A stretch of DNA of 64,000 nt from Acanthosepion pharaonis (GCA_903632075.3 CAHIKZ030004123.1:3630001-3694000), one strand, 5' to 3'. Numbered from the stretch's first letter, positions 22,097 to 33,054 are shown. Numbers and translations: made by a program. The notes: generated from the sequence alone by a model not told the origin.

Positions 22097-23169
22097 ATAT
22101 TGTAGTCGTAATTCTCAAATTAAATTCTAATACTTTTAGTTTAGTGTAAAAACGTTTTTTAATATTTTATTTTTGTTGAATTTGAAGTTCTTTCATACGG
22201 TATGTCCTTCCAGAATGTGGTCAATTAAAGTTCTCTGTAAGTCCCAATCTTTTCTTGCTCTAATTAATTCTTGCTCTTTTACCATCACTTTTCGACTTTC
22301 TGATCCATGTTCTATCAATGATCACCCTTTTTTATTCAATCAAAGTTACTACATCAATATGCCCTTTGGGTGTCAGATACTAGAAACCTTCTTTCAGATG
22401 TGTGGTGGTATTATTATCCATAAATTTATAAGCATTTACTAAATTATTAAAATATGTGAACCAACTATAAGGAAATACTTTTACCATTTTATAAAGTTTG
22501 AATCAATTGGTAATTATCCGACGTTCTGCCAACCATTCCGATAAATAATGTTTATTATTTTTGTTAGTTTTTAAGAACAAAGAAAATGTATAAACTCACT
22601 TTCAAATTTTTTTTTTTTTTTTAAAACAATAAACATTGCTGAAGGCTGAAAGTAGTTTTAAAAAAAAGTGGTGTCATGGGAAAAACCATCCTTTTAACAC
22701 TCCATGTTATTGCGAGCATGTTTATCCATGTTTGCTGAATTATGGTACCATTGTAATTTACCATTCAGTGTGTTTTCTCCTGAGATTTGCACTGTTAGTT
22801 TCTTTTGCAGCTGCTTGGTTTTAATTTATACAACTTTAGTTAAATTAAACATCAATGAAAGTTCCCCAAAAGATGAATTTAAAAAAAAAAAAAAGAAACA
22901 ATAAAAAAATAAATAAAAATTAATTAGCAAGAAACTTCAGCTGGTATTTAACCAAATTTGTACAAATAAAAAATTGCAGCCTTATTGTCAGATTTATTGA
23001 ATGTAGGTTCGACTAAAATTGAAGAACACAAAATAAGAGAAAAAAAAAACAGATGAATAATAATAATGAATGAGATCAGTAGAAATGTTCAAATAGATAA
23101 ATGTTTCAAGGGAGATAATTATTCAACGACTTCCAGCTTTTGTTTATTTTACATTTTGCTTATGAGTAA
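22097..23169. other. Intergenic sequence, no gene seen
   Basis: AT-rich with T-run at 22608-22622 and A-runs at 22880-22900. Frames are short and without motifs. Confidence 0.45.
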
Positions 23170-23352
23170 TAAAGATATGAAGAGACTGACTGATATAGAT
23201 ATGAACAGACAAGCAGACTAATATATATATCTGATATGAACAGATAGAGAGGTACATAGATATGAACAAATAGGTGGATGGATATGTATGAACAGACAGA
23301 TAGATAGATAGATAGATAGATAGATATGAACAAATAGACAGATACATATATG
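23170..23352. repeat. GATA-rich minisatellite with GATATGAACAGA units
   Basis: Irregular repeats of GATATGAACA(G/A)A alternate with GATA runs (pure GATA at 23298-23330). The same unit recurs at 23650-23700. Hydrophobic chance frames on the minus strand come from it. Confidence 0.8.
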
Positions 23353-24109
23353 CATATGTAGCAGGTATATATTCTTTTGATGAAAAGTTATAAGTTCCTG
23401 ATACATTTGACCGACTAACAACTTTTGGTGGATTCATAAATCCAAAGGAATAATAAATCATAGAATTTGAACAAAGAAATATTAACAAATATATTATCAG
23501 GACATTTTACAAAAGAAAAGATAAAAAATAAAATGAAATGTGAAAAATTCAAAGCAACTTTAAGTGTCTGTAATTTATTATTCCCATTTTGCAGGAACAA
23601 AATGAATACGTCTTTTCGTTATGAAAGTAATCCAACACATAATGAACAGAGAGATACATATGAACAGACAGATTGATAAATAAACAGATATGAACAAACA
23701 GCTGCTGCTCATGTTCATGAACCATTACATTTTTTGTCACACTTGAGTTAATTCCTGTGTTTGTAGTGTCTTAACCTATGCTAACAAGTGAGCTACGTGA
23801 GCTGAGGACAAATTAGGTCTGGTATGAAAGTATCATTTTATGATCAGGTGGATATGTGATGTCAAGCCTTCTGACATAGTTAGCATGGTGTCATTGTATG
23901 AACATCTGATCACCCCTCTACTAGATGTGTTAGTGAACATCCAAAGGCTACTATGATTGATTGATTGATTAATTTGTTTCTTATGTGTTATCAACCCTTT
24001 GTTGGTTATTTAAAGCCAAAACATATTTTGGAATGTAAGAATATTTGATTTTGTGATTGAATATTGCATTAACAATATTTTGGGAATAACGATTATTTTT
24101 CCAGATAAA

Positions 24110-24245
24110 AATCCTACTATTTAACTTATAGCTTGGGGGGTGGGGAAGAAGAGAATGTAATGACCCAAACTGGAGTTTGAACTCAGCTCTCCAATTTCAC
24201 ATTCTGAGCCACTATCCATTACAGCACTCACATATCCATGATGGT
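24110..24245 (-). repeat. tRNA-derived SINE copy 1
   Basis: On the minus strand a GAGTTCAAACTCCAG-type B box, a CTCAG/GAGAGC region and a tail with CTTCTTCCCC...AGCTATAAGTTAAATAGTAGG. The same parts occur at 24880-25065 (minus), 25355-25540 (plus) and 27545-27730 (plus). Confidence 0.65.
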
Positions 24246-24880
24246 TTGGACATGTACAAAAAATCAATTGAAGAAGCAATGTACTAAGCTGAAGTCTGAG
24301 GCAAAGAAAACTTGGATTGATTTGTTTTTTTACAACTTATTAACCTTTTACTTACATTATTTACATTATTTGGACTGTTATCCTCATCTTCATTGCCATA
24401 TTCACAACGTTTCGGCAATTGTACGCTCTGGCCTTCTTCAGGTAACTGGAATTTTGAGCCAAACCCTTCATTTCGTCCACCCGGGTAGATTGTTCTAGTT
24501 CCACGTGCCATGTCTTTTCCAGATGTCTCAGTTATTTCCCTTTAAATCAACTCTCCAAGTTTTTGGTTCACCACTGCTGTGGCTTCGTACTGAACTCTCA
24601 ACTTTTTACATCTAGTCACTGGATCTAACCAACAACTTTATCCACTGGCGAAAATAAAGGGTTTGGTTTGAAATTCCAATCACCTGAAGAAGGCTGGAAT
24701 GTACAATGGCTGAAACGTTATGAATATGACAATGAAGTCTGAATAATGCAAATAATGTAAGTAATCATAATGCATCATCTCAGAGATATAGACAGTTATT
24801 AACCTTTTGCAGGTTATTTAAAGCCAGAAAATATTTTTAGATTGTAAGGATTTTTTTGAGATAATGATTTACTGAAAAAA
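24246..24880. repeat. Inverted pair of hammerhead-motif repeats (Penelope-type ends)
   Basis: The minus strand from 24441 and the plus strand from 24684 both carry CCTGAAGAAGGC, a GTACAAT, a GAAACGTT and then an ATATG-x-CAATGAAG...AATAATGTAA tail. They form an inverted pair with about 240 bp between. In each, a CTGAAGA box and a GAAAC box flank a GGC/GCC helix, like the core of hammerhead motifs found in Penelope-like retroelements, but with CTGATGA changed to CTGAAGA. Confidence 0.45.
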
Positions 24881-25065
24881 GTTCTACTAATTAACCTATG
24901 GCTGGGGGGGGGAGGAAGGGGATTGATACCATTTCTAAATGCATTTGCATATAAGTGAATATAACAAACCCAACTGGAATTGGAACTTGGCTTTCCAATC
25001 TCCAATTCTGAGCTGTTATCTGTTACACCACCTGCACATCCAAGCTTACAGCACCTGGTACTCCC
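24881..25065 (-). repeat. tRNA-derived SINE copy 2
   Basis: Minus strand: same B-box region (AGTTCCAATTCCAG variant) and tail as the other copies, ending in a pyrimidine run that corresponds to the plus-strand G-run at 24904-24913. Confidence 0.55.
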
Positions 25066-25205
25066 AATCAGTCACTCATTTAGTCTTGATGTTGCTTCTA
25101 TTCTGTGATCATACAAGAACCAGTGTTTCAATATGATATGGCTGTTAACCAAGAAAACCTTGAGAGATGTCCTCCAGAAATTGAAGTTGAAAGAAGTGGT
25201 GTCTC

Positions 25206-25300
25206 TAGATCAGGGTTTTTCAAACTGTGGGTCCTAACCATTCAGCGGGTCACAAAATAAATAAAATGGGTCATGACCAAAAAGAAAGAATAAAATAAAC
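25206..25300 (+). repeat. hAT-like end (non-autonomous remnant)
   Basis: CAGGGTTTTTCAAACTGTGGG followed by two GGGTCA-type blocks resembles the terminal repeat of hAT MITEs. The other end was not located. Confidence 0.45.
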
Positions 25301-25354
25301 AAAAAATACACAAGTGAGAGCAAAGCGCAGAATATAAACACACTAAATGTTACA

Positions 25355-25540
25355 CAGGGTAGTAATGGATAGCAGCTCAGGTTGAGGAATCGGAGAGCTG
25401 AGTTCAAATTCCAGTCAAATCCATTACATACTTACATGCTAATACCCTTGGAAAAGCTATGAATCCTCTTCTTCTCCCCCCAGCTATGGGTAAATAGTAG
25501 GACAGATTCTATAGTCTATGGATGAGGATATGTGTTTTAT
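25355..25540 (+). repeat. tRNA-derived SINE copy 3
   Basis: Head GGATAGCAGCTCAGGTTGAG (A-box side), B box GAGTTCAAATTCCAG, then the shared tail with CTTCTTCTCC...CAGCTATGGGTAAATAGTAGG. Distance and order fit a pol III promoter. Octopus SINEs of this type have been described; I do not assign the named family. Confidence 0.65.
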
Positions 25541-25551
25541 AATAGATGGGG

Positions 25552-25742
25552 GGATGATTAGACTTTGGGTGGATATATAAAGGATTTGTATTCGTTTTTT
25601 TATATGGTTGGTATATATTATTTACTAAGTTTAATGTCACATCAAGCAAGTAAACTTAATCTTAATAAATAATATATACCAACCATATAGAAAACAAATA
25701 CAAATTATTTATATATCCACCCAAAGTCTAATCATCCCCCAT
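25552..25742. repeat. Imperfect palindrome, ~190 bp
   Basis: GGATGATTAGACTTTGGGTG at 25553 and its reverse complement near 25737, with GGTTGGTATATATTATTTA at about 25609 and its complement at 25664, form two arms with a centre near 25645. The right arm is part of the YRDDGL-type coding remnant, so the left arm is an inverted duplicate of it. Confidence 0.8.
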
Positions 25743-26215
25743 CTATTCTGCAAATGAAGATGTATTTAATAAACACTGCAATTTTTATAATAATGCTTTA
25801 AAAATAATGGATATAAATGCCCAGATATTAAATATGTAAAGGATAATATCTACAACCAGAGAAAAATAGAAATAGAAAAATCATTTGGTACACACCCACT
25901 TTTAACCAAATGGTTAGCTGTAATTTAGGCCAAAGGTTTCTTTCTTTGATTGAGAAACGTCTTCCAAGTAATAATCCACTTAGCAAGATTTTCAATACAA
26001 ATATGCTAAAATTAAGTTATAGTTGTACTGATAAGTTAGAAAAAATTATAAAAAACATAATAATAAAATTTTAAATAAACATTTAAACCTAAATTAAAAT
26101 AAGGGTAATTCCAAAATGAAAATCAATAATTTTGATAATGAAGTATGTAATTATAGAAACCCTATAAAGTGTCCATTGGAAAATAAATGCCTTACTGAAT
26201 CTATTGTTTATCAAA
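25650..26215 (+). pseudogene. YRDDGL-type retroelement RT, C-terminal part (copy 2)
   Basis: Plus-strand frames give YQPYRK, SNHP, an NFYNNALK segment, NLGQRFLSLIEK, NMLKLSYSC and CNYRNPIKCPLENKCLTESIVYQ in the same order as copy 1, with stops and frame shifts between. It ends at about 26215 before the GIY-YIG-like part. Confidence 0.65.
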
Positions 26216-26424
26216 GCACTACACTGCGTGCCAAATTATTATTGAGATAACTTTTTTTATATTTCAAAAACCGTCCAATTAATTCACACAAAGTTTTCAT
26301 ACAATGTTGGCAATCTGACCTGCGCAATCACTGAAATTTTCATATTGATCTGTGCAATGTAAACAAACTGGCGCCATATTTGTTACCGAACATTGCTTGA
26401 TGACGAGATAAAAACATTAAGTCT

Positions 26425-26657
26425 TGAAACATAGAGAAATGTGTTATTGTTTTGGAACGTGCGGTCACAACGCTGAGTTTGAATTTAAATTTTAAGATTC
26501 TGCGTTTTTATACAAATATAGCAATAAGAGAATTCTTTTTTACTGGTAGATTTTCCGTGAATATGGCATGAACTATATTGTTCAATAATTACAGTAATGT
26601 TACACTTATTATCCGAGAGTTACATGTTCCAAAACAATAACACATTTCTCATAGCAT
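26425..26657. repeat. Inverted repeat, ~30-bp arms
   Basis: AGAAATGTGTTATTGTTTTG at 26433 is repeated inverted at about 26636-26655, with about 170 bp between. The arms are near perfect, so this could be a small MITE or the end structure of the neighbouring retroelement. Confidence 0.75.
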
Positions 26658-26735
26658 TTTTTCGGATTACATCTCTATTTTCGTTGTCCTCTTATTACCG
26701 AGAAGTAAAAACAAGAACAAAATCTACTTCCATAC

Positions 26736-26764
26736 CTGATGATGTCTGTAGGAACAGACAAAAG
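26736..26764 (+). ncRNA. Degenerate hammerhead-ribozyme-like motif
   Basis: CTGATGA (26736-26742) is followed by a perfect 6-bp hairpin GTCTGT-AGGA-ACAGAC (26744-26759) and then AAAAG where an active hammerhead needs GAAA. It lies downstream of a retroelement tail and upstream of a (TA)n run, a layout known for Penelope-like elements that carry hammerheads. Stems I and III were not verified, and the core change would be expected to stop cleavage. Confidence 0.4.
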
Positions 26765-26936
26765 CTTGTAAAAAATTAAAAAGACCTTATGCAACTGGAA
26801 TTTATAAATGGGGATCATATCATTCATATACAGGTTCGGGGTTAATGTATCTTATTTATATTGTTTGCGACGAAGTATTCTTGCCATTTAAATCATTAAC
26901 CTCTATATTCGTTTTTGTATGAATGATTCATGAATT

Positions 26937-26941
<5 letters not shown>

Positions 26942-26983
<42 letters not shown>
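26942..26983. repeat. (TA)n microsatellite
   Basis: About 20 TA units. Confidence 0.95.
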
Positions 26984-26986
<3 letters not shown>

Positions 26987-27457
26987 TAAAAAGAGACAAA
27001 AGGAAAAGCGAAACTTAGCTGAGGGACTTTATCAAGACAATGTAGGATTTATTATGATGCACATGTTTATATACAGAGGTAAGGATGTCACTGGTTTATC
27101 AAGGCTTATAAATTTGAGAACATTTATGAATGTTCATCAGGTCGTTGAAAGGTCAGTCAAAACATATGGAAGACACAAAATGCAATAATTCAAAGTCTGG
27201 TATGAAATAAAGTAAGTGACTAATATTCAATAATTATTTTTTTTAAATGAATATTGCTTGGATTGTGATTAGATAGCTTCTGTTTTTGAAACATGGCAAT
27301 TCCTATGTAGTGATGGAATCATATTTTTTTAAAAATAATTGTAATATAAGCTCTACTTGTGTATCAAGCACTGTTTATTAAAATAAAAACAAAAATACTA
27401 AAAAAGAACTTTGGATTATTAACCTAACGGTTCTTTGCTATTTTTTCAATATATTTG

Positions 27458-27458
<1 letters not shown>
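26984..27458. other. Intergenic sequence with a possible small ORF
   Basis: A 68-codon plus frame from ATG 26982 has a charged start but no motif I know. The rest is AT-rich. Confidence 0.3.

Positions 27459-27541
<83 letters not shown>
27459..27541. repeat. (CA)n-(TA)n compound microsatellite
   Basis: About 8 CA units run straight into about 33 TA units. Confidence 0.96.
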
Positions 27542-27544
<3 letters not shown>

Positions 27545-27730
27545 ATGTAGTATAATGAATAATAGCTTGGATAACAGTTTGAGAAATCGGAGAGCCAAGT
27601 TTGATTTCCAATTGAGTTCATTACATTGACTCAGACACTCTTATGAAAGATATGAATCTTTCTCTTCTCTCCCCAGATATGGGTTAAATAGTAAGACAGA
27701 TTGCCTAATCTATAGGGAAATCCAAACAGA
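27545..27730 (+). repeat. tRNA-derived SINE copy 4
   Basis: Same head-to-tail order as the SINE at 25355-25540: AGCTTGGATAACAG, a CGGAGAGC block, an AGTTTGATTTCCAA B box, and the CTCTTCTCTCCCCAGATATG tail. More diverged. Confidence 0.6.
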
Positions 27731-27835
27731 ACCCTTTATTTAATCTATGGGGATAGATTGTTCTCATTCAACGCTAGATGTTTTAGGATCATCTCATGCA
27801 GTTCTTTATTTAGTGCTGCTCAGTCATTGCTCACA

Positions 27836-27935
27836 CTGTTTCCACCGAATCTAAGTACACACTGCCCAGACCAGGGATTGAACTCACAGTTACTATGTCA
27901 CCAAATTCAGCTGGAGGGCACAGTGTCCAAAATGT
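27836..27935 (-). repeat. tRNA-like SINE fragment
   Basis: On the minus strand GTGAGTTCAATCCCTGGTC is a good B box (GGTTCAAATCC type). The A-box side is not clear. Confidence 0.4.
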
Positions 27936-27959
27936 TGTGATAAGAACAACAACAAAAGT

Positions 27960-28794
27960 GAGGCCAGTAGTCTGCTTGTAAATATAATAAATGCAAATTT
28001 TATTGATATTCAGATTAATGCCTTCATATTTGTTTGTATATGTACTGATAGTAATCTATTTATAAAATTCTGTGACTTCTGTTAATCCATCTATTCATCA
28101 CACCCTCTAAGATAAACATACATTGATTGATCAAAACCAAATTTTGGGGTAAAGTGCAAACAGGTAAGGGCATACAGAGTATGGTTGATTTTATTAGGAT
28201 GTGTATCTTTGTATAATAAAATTTCATTAATGTTTTTTAAAAATTAGTTTTATTATTTAACATACAAAATACTCCAACTATTTTTAAAATAATCTAATGA
28301 TTAAAATAACACATACTTTTCGTTTTTTGTATATCTTTTCTTCTTAAGTTTTTATATATACAAGAATCCAGTTTCCTGTTTGCCTTGAGTTTCGGAGAAC
28401 TATAAACAAATCACAAAGCCAAACACTTCAAAAAGTTGGAATTTAGCTCCAGAAAGAAATATTTACACATGGCCAGTATTATGTTGCATGCTCAAGAGTA
28501 AGAAATCCTAAAAAAATTTATTCTTTGCTGTTAAAAAGGGAAAAGAAAAAAATAAATTTTCTTAAAAAATATTATTTACCATCAAATCCTATAAAATTAA
28601 ATCTATTTGTTCTAGTCTCCTTGTATAGGGATTTTTTTAGTACTGCATGATTATTTTTTAACCCTTGTATGAGAAATTTTTCCTGGGTTGCATGTGTTTG
28701 TGCTCAGCAGTGAGAGTTCAAAATAGTATTTTATGGGGAAAATGGTTTCCCAGTTAACAAAGTTCTTGAGTAGTTGTTTTTGCTGAGAGAAATT
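27960..28794. other. Intergenic sequence, no gene seen
   Basis: AT-rich, nothing recognised. Confidence 0.4.
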
Positions 28795-29029
28795 TTTCTG
28801 CTAGTTCTCATGGAAGGAACAAGAAATCTGAATGTGAAACTGATACAACAGGCCTCGTCTTCTACAGCAAAGGTTGTGTGTAGTTTTCCTTTGGGTAGGT
28901 GTCTCAAAGCGAGATTTCTCCACCAGTTCCCATGCAAGGAATGAGAAATATGAGTCAAGCTTCCAGAACAGTCCTTGTCTTCTGCAGTAATGGTTGTGTA
29001 CAGCCCTCTGAGTTGGGCTCAAAGCTAGA
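28795..29029. repeat. Imperfect ~118-bp tandem duplication
   Basis: Two adjacent units each contain TTTCT-x-C(A/C)AGTTC(T/C)CATG, a GTCTTCT(A/G)CAG block and a GGTTGTGT block, and end in CAAAGC(G/T)AGA. The minus-strand frames across it are by-products. Confidence 0.75.
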
Positions 29030-29884
29030 AGTCACTGAAAAGGAAAAATGTAAAACAGGCAGAAAATAGGACTCAATCAAGGCTTTTATGATCTCTGAGA
29101 CTTCTGTTTGTAACCTGCTGATTATTTTTATTAATGATGCCACTGAATTGAGCAATGTAAGGAAGCCTCCGCATACCACAATAGCCAACAAGTGAGACAG
29201 TTTATATGCTTTTGCCACAGAGTTTGAGTCTAACAAAAAAAAAAATGAAAATCTCTAGGACCCCCCCCCCGCCAAACCTTTTGATTAAAATAGCCATTAT
29301 ATTAAAAATGAATATAAAGATTTTTTTTTTTAACATACGCAGTTTGAAATGGAGTTCAGACAAAGAAGCTGTAATCAATAAATAAGGGTAGGTCCATGAT
29401 TGATTCTATTTTGGGACTCATATTGATTTGTTGTTTTGACTGGAGCTTAATAGAACAAGTTTCATCAAAGAAAGCCAACTCAAAGAGGAGACACCCAGTA
29501 CAGCTCATTACAAAATATAAATATTTTCACACTCCTCCCTGCTCTTTCAGAAAGAAGTAGAGTTTTATCTCTCGTTTTCTGTTTAGGATTGTCTTTCCAG
29601 TTTCTTCTAAACTCTACTTCAACTTCATACTCCTAACGCTTGTCCTTTCTTATGTTAATACAACTCCAGACAGTAAACCTCTACTTTAAGCGGCTCTTGG
29701 GCCTTGTATTGAACGAACATTAGTTAAAAAAAAAAAGAACAATTTTTTTAGATTAGTATTTATTAGAAGAATTTTAAAATATTGATTTGATATCATTTTA
29801 GAATCATGGTCCCATTTATAATATAAAGTAACAAACGGATTCCTGACTTCTTAACGAGTTATCTATAATTTGTTTTTATTTACA
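29030..29884. other. Intergenic repeats, no gene seen
   Basis: Pyrimidine-rich block at 29560-29650 resembles blocks at 30255-30320 and 30835-30900 (shared TTTCTGGTTCCTTCT-like core), so a dispersed repeat is present three times in 1.3 kb. Confidence 0.4.
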
Positions 29885-30130
29885 AATGATAAGTTGAAAT
29901 TTCTATGGCATGTAATGAGAAAAGAGTGTTTGGAAAAAATGATACTCACAGAACAGATTGAATGCAGGATGGACAGAGAAAAACAATAACCTACTTAGTA
30001 TGTTTGAGTAAATGGATGGCAGAAAAGGATTTAGGAGAGATAACAAGAAGACAAAATTTATTAAGCACTACAAAGTAGAGGAAATTGTGGAGAGTCATTA
30101 TCACCTATATCCTAAGGAGACACTGCACAT
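29885..30130 (+). pseudogene. LINE (non-LTR) ORF2 C-terminal fragment
   Basis: A plus frame reads a KLKF-x-HVMRK box followed by LEKMILTEQIE and a DREKQ box, matching the typical end of RTE/CR1-like LINE reverse transcriptase proteins (GHV-R...L...I-x2-G-I-E-G...R-G-R-Q-R). Stops follow at once, and the 3' end CACTGCACATAAAGAAGAAG fits the short purine-rich tail of such elements. Confidence 0.6.
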
Positions 30131-30398
30131 AAAGAAGAAGAATATCTTGAACAAGTAGGCATGGTGAAACTCATTCCTCGCTAGGTCATACCGCATCTTT
30201 AGGAGTAGATAGGTTTGCTTTTTATCAGGAGTAGAGGTTTATCCCTTATTCCCCCATTTAGGATTGGGTTTCTGGTTCCTTCTCAAGTTTTTTCATTCTC
30301 TCTCACTCCAAGTAGCCCCTGGCGTCTTAGTGGAATTACCAACTTGCTTGGGATGAAGTGAGGATGATTATTAATAATAATATTATTTTTACTATTAT

Positions 30399-30402
<4 letters not shown>

Positions 30403-30432
<30 letters not shown>
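30403..30432. repeat. (TA)n microsatellite at MITE insertion site
   Basis: About 15 TA units directly left of the palindromic MITE, which fits a TA-targeting transposon. Confidence 0.9.
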
Positions 30433-30433
<1 letters not shown>

Positions 30434-30438
<5 letters not shown>

Positions 30439-30798
30439 TGGGAGGAAATAAATATTCATACACTTGAAAAATTGTATTTTTATATATGTAAAAGCCTTAA
30501 CTAGAACAAATTTTGATACATTTTATGTGTAAAGATACATTTTATTAAAAAATAGTAATAAACTTAATTAATTCTTATTCTAACAGAAATTAAGATTTGT
30601 ACGAATACTTTTTTCACCTGTTAGAATTAAAAAATGCATTAATTTCTGTTAGAATAAGAATTAATTAAGTTTATTATTATTTTTTAATGGTATGTGTCTT
30701 TATACATAAAATGTGCTGAGATTTGTTTTATTTAAGGCTTTTACATTTATAAAAATACAATTTTTCAAGTGTACGAATATTTATTTCCCCCCACTGTA
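30434..30798. mobile_element. Palindromic Tc1/mariner-type MITE (~365 bp)
   Basis: The left half is repeated inverted as the right half with few differences: ACAGTGGGAGGAAATAAATA at 30435 pairs with its complement ending at about 30797, and blocks such as AATTAATTCTTATTCTAACA are mirrored near 30645-30665. It is embedded in TA-repeat sequence, matching TA target preference. No coding capacity. Confidence 0.8.
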
Positions 30799-30799
30799 T

Positions 30800-31599
30800 A
30801 TATATATCTTCTGTTAAATATGACAGAAAAGGATTTGGTTTCTGGTTCCTTCTAAAATATACTTCAACTCTCTAATTCCAACATCTCCACTTGAACTCTA
30901 AAATTTTATTTACTAATTGTTTTTTTTCTTCTTCTCACCCAGCTTTGTCAATTAGTAAATAAAATTACTACATGCATAGCTGTGGATCCTAGTTTACCCC
31001 ACTAGATGGTCACTGATCGTACATGAAGGTCCATCTGCCTTTTGACAGGCCTTGTTTTTAATCCTGCTTAGTGCTAGCCACCATTCCTAATAGAAAAGCT
31101 TGATGGAGGAACCAGTTTAGATGCTAGTGACTTGACCATATGACAGGTAGTACTGAGTTACATGTAGAGAGCTATGATTGCTAACATCATTTAGGGACAT
31201 GGCACATAGAAAAGTTTGAAAGTGTGATTAGGCCATTGATAACTGCATACTATTAAGAATTGAGATAAAATGTTATGAACAGAGCAATACATAAAATAGA
31301 ATAAAAAATAATCAGTCTTGAATTAACTATTTCTTGTGTTTGCCTGAAATGGCAGTTCATACAATACCTGCTTCTACATTGAACTCTTTCGTACCTGATT
31401 ACTTATTAACAAATATTACTTTCTCAGAGTTAACCTGCAGAAAAAGACAATATTTATAAATGTAAAAGACAATAGGATAAATTTAATAGTTGCCAATGTG
31501 AATCGCCTGATCTGGACTTTCTCAATGCAAAACAAAGTAACTAATAATAACAAAACAAAATGTCCTTAGCAACTGGAAGAATTTAGAGAATGCTTTTTT
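30800..31599. other. Intergenic sequence, no gene seen
   Basis: No frame or motif recognised. A TAATAATAA-type AT-rich composition dominates the second half. Confidence 0.4.
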
Positions 31600-32135
31600 C
31601 ATACTGTTAACTGAAATTACGTCAATTACTGTCGCGTATGTTGTTTTTATTGCTGTGTTGACAGATTCAACCATTTTCTTTTGATTTCTCAATACTGTTC
31701 TGTATATTTGTTTTGGGAGAGAAGTAATTCTTTTAAGAAAGGTGAAATAGGGAAAAAGCCTGGGCGTAGATTAATATTTGGGTAATACTGAATGGCGGAA
31801 CTCTCGAAGATTTTCCTTCTGAGTGAGTTATTTTCTTTTTTTATGAGTGTAGCATTTTTAAATCAAAATTATGGTTGAATTTATTTCTATGTATGACTAG
31901 TGCATTAGCTAAGTTATTTTTTGTGAGATCTCTTTTGTGCTCATAAATGCGTTTTTTTAAATTTCTACTTGTTTCTCCAATATATTGGGAGGAACAGTTT
32001 TGGCAATTTATTTTATAAATACCTGCTTCAGAAATATTATTGCTATTAGTGTTTGAGGATCTGAGTATATCCATAATGGTTTTGGAAGTGTTTGTGACTA
32101 TTTTAAGATTATTTAGATGGGATAGGTTGTTCTGT
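31600..32135 (-). pseudogene. Penelope-like element C-terminus with GIY-YIG endonuclease
   Basis: The minus frame 32074-31841 contains GIYKINC...C...YIGET-R-LKKR-x-EHKR, a complete GIY-YIG nuclease core with the conserved R and the preceding cysteine pair, and NALVIHRN further on. Penelope-like elements carry this domain after RT. Upstream (to 32135) the frame stays Penelope-like, and downstream the tail continues in other frames (a YRTVLRNQKK-like segment near 31690). The RT core is absent. It differs from the YRDDGL-type copies, so it is a second retroelement family. Confidence 0.75.
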
Positions 32136-32184
32136 CACGTCCACTATCCAGAACAATGATTGATGATTAAATGATGCTCTAAGT

Positions 32185-32285
32185 GTCAGTCATCTTTTGA
32201 TTACCAAAGTTAAGCAGTCCTTAACTTTGTTTTGTACTTAGTTGAGCAAGCAGTTGGGAACACAAGGTAGTGTAGATAGCAGAGG
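32185..32285 (+). repeat. 5S rRNA-like repeat, diverged
   Basis: AAAGTTAAGCAG, then TGTACTTAG...CAGTTGGGAACAC and GGTAGTGTAGATAGC follow the order of the 3' two thirds of 5S rRNA (AAGTTAAGCA, TAGTACTT, CTGGGAATAC, GGTGCTGTAGGC). More diverged than the fragment at 54081. Confidence 0.4.
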
Positions 32286-33042
32286 AGTAAAACCTAACAA
32301 AAGGTAACCCAACTTTGTAATGCAGGGAAGTAGGTAAAAGACAATGAGTTTATATGTTCAGTTATATACCTTGGTATCCCCTAATGGGTAAGGTTATAGT
32401 ATCACAAGACATTACAGCAATAAACAAACATGACTTCTGTTTCCACATTTATAGAAACTTAAATAGGAAACATCAGGCTGCTAATACATTGCTTTTTTAT
32501 TATTTATTTTAGTATGCTTTCATTGGATATTTTTACTTTTAGTGATTTCAGCAGAATTTTCTTATATCTATAAAAGTAATAGCTAATGTATTTAAGTAAT
32601 TTTGCAGTTGCAAAATTACATAAATACTCCTGTAATTTTTGATAGCATGTGTAAACTGATAATAGTTATACAAAGGCTGAAATTTGGCATTAATTACAAC
32701 TTGTTAAATGGCAACAAATTAAACATAAGTGGCAATTTAAGAGAGGCTTGCTACTCCCAACTTGTTAGTATAAAACCAAAATAAGCTTTCACAACTTACA
32801 TGAAAAATGCTAACTTACAATTTTTTGCAAGTTAGAAATTTGCAACAGTTGAAAATTTTCAAACATTATAATATGAACTTTATTCAAGCATCTGTAAAAC
32901 TTGTTAGAATCAGCTGAATTTAGTCTCATTCAGATGATAATTCAAGGGAGGTAATCCAACCTAAAGCAAAAACCTTTCAGTAAAGCTATACATCTACATC
33001 ACAGTATTTCCCACATATTGAAAGAATTTGTTTTTTTTTTTT
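32286..33042. other. Intergenic or intronic sequence
   Basis: AT-rich, nothing recognised. It ends in a T-rich polypyrimidine tract at 33029-33051. Confidence 0.35.
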
Positions 33043-33054
33043 GTTTTTTTTCCA

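Noticed and set aside
23144..23488. 114-codon minus-strand frame with repeated S-I-Y-L residues
   Set aside because: Translation of the GATA minisatellite.
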